Of a DNA stretch of 8,398 bases, positions 7,286 through 8,398 are shown piece by piece; the first letter of the stretch is position 1, and every line of letters begins with the position of its first letter. Location: contig DJKK01000206.1 in NCBI GenBank assembly GCA_002434595.1, positions 1 through 8,398 on the forward strand, written 5' to 3'. The notes under the pieces were generated by a model that saw nothing but the letters and a program-made list of their open reading frames with translations, made no database searches and was not told where the DNA came from. The DNA is from Alphaproteobacteria bacterium UBA6544 (GTDB lineage: Bacteria; Pseudomonadota; Alphaproteobacteria; UBA8366). Made by a program: the position numbers and the translations under genes.

Positions 7286-7842
7286 ATGTCTCAGACAAAA
7301 AATTCGGCTTGTCCATCCGGCGGCGGAAGACCAGAGTGGACACTGTATCAATTGGCACCACGTCTGGCCACGCTAGAAAGCAAGACGATCGGCCTCATCG
7401 ACAATCGAAAGCGTCATTCGGACGTTTTCCTAGATCATCTGCAGACGCTCATGCGTGACAAATAAGGTGTCGCAGACTTTCGATACTATACAAAAGCCGG
7501 CGCCGGCGTCGCCACACCGGAAGAGATCATGGACAGCATAATCGCCGATTGCGACGTGGTAATCCACGCGGTTGCCGATTGAGGTTCCTGTGCGACGTGG
7601 GGTCTCGATGACGGTACAGAAGCCGAGAAAAGGGGAAAGCCGGCCGCGACAATTTTGATGCGCGCCTTTATAAAATCCGCCGAGGCCCGCTCGAAGATTC
7701 TCGGCATGCCGATGCATCCGCGGGTGTTCGTTGGGCACCCGTTGGCGAGCAAGACAGAAGCTGGGGTCAGGTCGATGGCGGAAGCTCCCGTTGACGGATA
7801 CCCGCAGCCATGGTGCCTATCGCAATTGGTGCTATCTCATAG
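7286..7842 (+). pseudogene. UGSC-family selenoprotein gene with in-frame TGA, broken by TAA and a frameshift
   Basis: With lesions bridged, the product is about 185 aa. It has WTLYQLAPR, LESKTIGLIDNRKRHSDVFLD, a VADFRYYTKAGAGVATPEE segment, CDVVIHAVAD, then TGA-G-S-C, EKRGKPAATI, RVFVGHPLASKTEAGVR and MVPIAIGAIS. This is the layout of the UGSC (seleno)protein family, small redox-like proteins of unknown reaction named for the U-G-S-C motif. The TGA at 7580-7582 (codon 99) is exactly the U position and the frame stays conserved on both sides, so it is a selenocysteine codon by descent. Two other lesions break the gene: TAA at 7463-7465 (codon 60), where Asp-Lys-Tyr-Gly would be expected, and one base missing near 7796-7798, after which frame 1 gives the natural end at TAG 7840. 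The start at 7286 follows AGGGAGG. A carboxymuconolactone-decarboxylase-like gene follows 65 bp later. The family call is confident; present non-function is inferred. Confidence 0.8.
7585..7621 (+). promoter_or_regulatory. Candidate bacterial SECIS stem-loop downstream of the TGA
   Basis: Starting 2 bases after the TGA codon, TTC (7585-7587) pairs with GAA (7619-7621), TGT (7589-7591) with ACA (7616-7618), then G.U and C-G (7592-7593 with 7615-7614), G7594-C7612, and C, G.U, T-A (7596-7598 with 7610-7608), with single bulges at 7588 and 7613 and an A.A mismatch. The apical loop is the nine bases 7599-7607 and begins GG. Bacterial selenocysteine elements, as I recall the published model, need a short apical stem, a G within the first two loop bases, and about 16-37 bases between UGA and that G; here it is 16. 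SelB would bind such a loop. I folded this by eye, without energies. Confidence 0.5.
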
Positions 7843-7907
7843 ATTCTCGATGGGCGCAGAGCGCCTGCCGAGACCATTGGCACGTGCAGCAACAACGAGG
7901 ACAGACC

Positions 7908-8398
7908 ATGGCCCGCGTTCCCGTACTTAAATCGCCTGACGAACTCACCGGAGATGCGCGCGACATCGCCGAGAAAATCGTCGACACGCGCAAATCGCTG
8001 GACGGCCCCTTCTCCGTCTGGATGCACGCACCGGAATGGGCTGAGCGCGTCGCCCATCTAGGCACCCTCGTCCGTTGGAAAGGGACGCTTGAATTGCGGG
8101 TTCGAACACTGGCAGCATTGGTCGTGGGCCGACAGTTCGAGGCTCAATACGTTTGGGGCATTCAAGGCGTTATCGGGGCCGAAAGGGATATTCCCCCCAC
8201 AACTATCGATGCGATTCGGGACAACAGTTCCGACGGCATTCCGTCAGAAGATTTGCAAATCATCGACTTTACTCGCCAACTTTTGCGACACAACCGGGTA
8301 GATGAGGTGCTTGCACAAGCGGTCATGGAGCGTTTGGGAAAAGACCAATATGTCCAGCTAACGACTTGCATTGGATATTACGCGATGCTCGCGATGAC
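7908..8398 (+). CDS. Carboxymuconolactone decarboxylase-family (AhpD-fold) protein, 3' end outside window
   Basis: Open from ATG 7908 to the window edge, 163 residues visible of a family member normally near 180-200. A GAGG ribosome site lies 7 bases before the ATG. The sequence has the family plan: RVPVLKSPDELTGDARDI at the start, GPFSVWMHAPEWAERVAHLGTLVRW at 33-57, a central helix around LRVRTLAALVVGRQFEAQYVW (63-83), then TIDAIRDN, DFTRQLLRHNRV and the late LTTCIGYYAMLAM. Homologues usually read like R-E-L in the first of these helices and QYEWxxH in the next; here those polar positions appear as Thr67, Val82 and Gln86, and no CxxC is present. The protein is thus either a non-catalytic or divergent member, or on the way to decay along with the UGSC gene just upstream. 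The family assignment is good; the reaction is unknown. Confidence 0.8.
   Translation, partial: MARVPVLKSPDELTGDARDIAEKIVDTRKSLDGPFSVWMHAPEWAERVAHLGTLVRWKGTLELRVRTLAALVVGRQFEAQYVWGIQGVIGAERDIPPTTIDAIRDNSSDGIPSEDLQIIDFTRQLLRHNRVDEVLAQAVMERLGKDQYVQLTTCIGYYAMLAM

Noticed and set aside
7184..7286. A longer UGSC start upstream at 7184
   Set aside because: The extra residues do not resemble the family, whereas the ATG at 7286 follows the strong AGGGAGG site.
7496..7507. Perfect 12-base palindrome GCCGGCGCCGGC
   Set aside because: It encodes part of a Gly/Ala-rich segment in the UGSC gene and is expected from codon bias; no sign of a regulatory site.
3057..7842. Sequencing error as the sole cause of the frameshifts
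   Set aside because: The lesions are limited to two accessory genes, include base substitutions (TAA, probable ATT start), and mostly do not lie in long homopolymers, while the other genes in the window are fully open. It cannot be excluded without reads.
7655..7930. A 91-codon plus-strand open frame as its own gene
   Set aside because: It continues the UGSC frame with no ribosome site of its own, and its last 43 codons are out-of-frame sequence past the one-base deletion.
1..8398. tRNA, rRNA, CRISPR array, insertion sequence or phage genes
   Set aside because: No cloverleaf, regularly spaced repeats, transposase motifs or terminal repeats were seen on either strand.

Overview
The window most resembles a chromosomal piece of an alphaproteobacterium. 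This rests on the style of the MnmA protein (a Cys-Cys pair near residue 60, then the PCVRCNQ and SQDICFV blocks), a moderately high GC content and the kinds of catabolic genes around it. I cannot name a genus. The window has three parts.

Left part (1-3765, plus strand). It opens inside a hydantoinase B/oxoprolinase subunit gene (HyuB, C-terminal 312 residues). About 50 bp later comes a complete acetolactate-synthase-like thiamine-pyrophosphate enzyme of 545 aa. Next is about 320 bp with no supportable gene but with a 15-bp inverted repeat and related copies. After that lies a creatininase-family gene (2952-3765) that is clearly broken. It reads well across its whole length only if four frameshifts are allowed, and its start codon appears to have become ATT. 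HyuB-type enzymes open cyclic amides and creatininase-family enzymes hydrolyse cyclic or linear amides, so this part looks like the remains of a small amide or nitrogen-compound catabolic locus.

Middle part (3772-7159, minus strand). Three intact genes probably form one transcription unit, read right to left: an alpha/beta hydrolase (463 aa, TTG start), then mnmA (tRNA 2-thiouridylase, 370 aa), then a TauD/TfdA-type 2-oxoglutarate dioxygenase (282 aa). The dioxygenase ATG overlaps the mnmA TGA as ATGA, which fits translational coupling. The dioxygenase ends 6 bp from the end of the creatininase remnant, in convergent orientation.

Right part (7286-8398, plus strand, divergent from the hydrolase). 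This is the most interesting piece. A gene of the UGSC (seleno)protein family carries an in-frame TGA exactly at the U of the U-G-S-C motif. A stem-loop just downstream resembles a bacterial selenocysteine insertion element. The same gene also has a TAA where the family context suggests Tyr, and a one-base deletion near its 3' end that hides the natural C-terminus. It is therefore best read as a recently broken selenoprotein gene rather than a working one. It is followed by a carboxymuconolactone-decarboxylase-family gene that runs off the window and lacks several of the family's usual polar residues.

Overall, the lesions lie in the two plus-strand accessory loci while the minus-strand block and the left-hand genes are open and motif-complete. 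That pattern argues for real gene decay rather than general sequencing error, but resequencing or comparison with a close relative would be needed to settle it.
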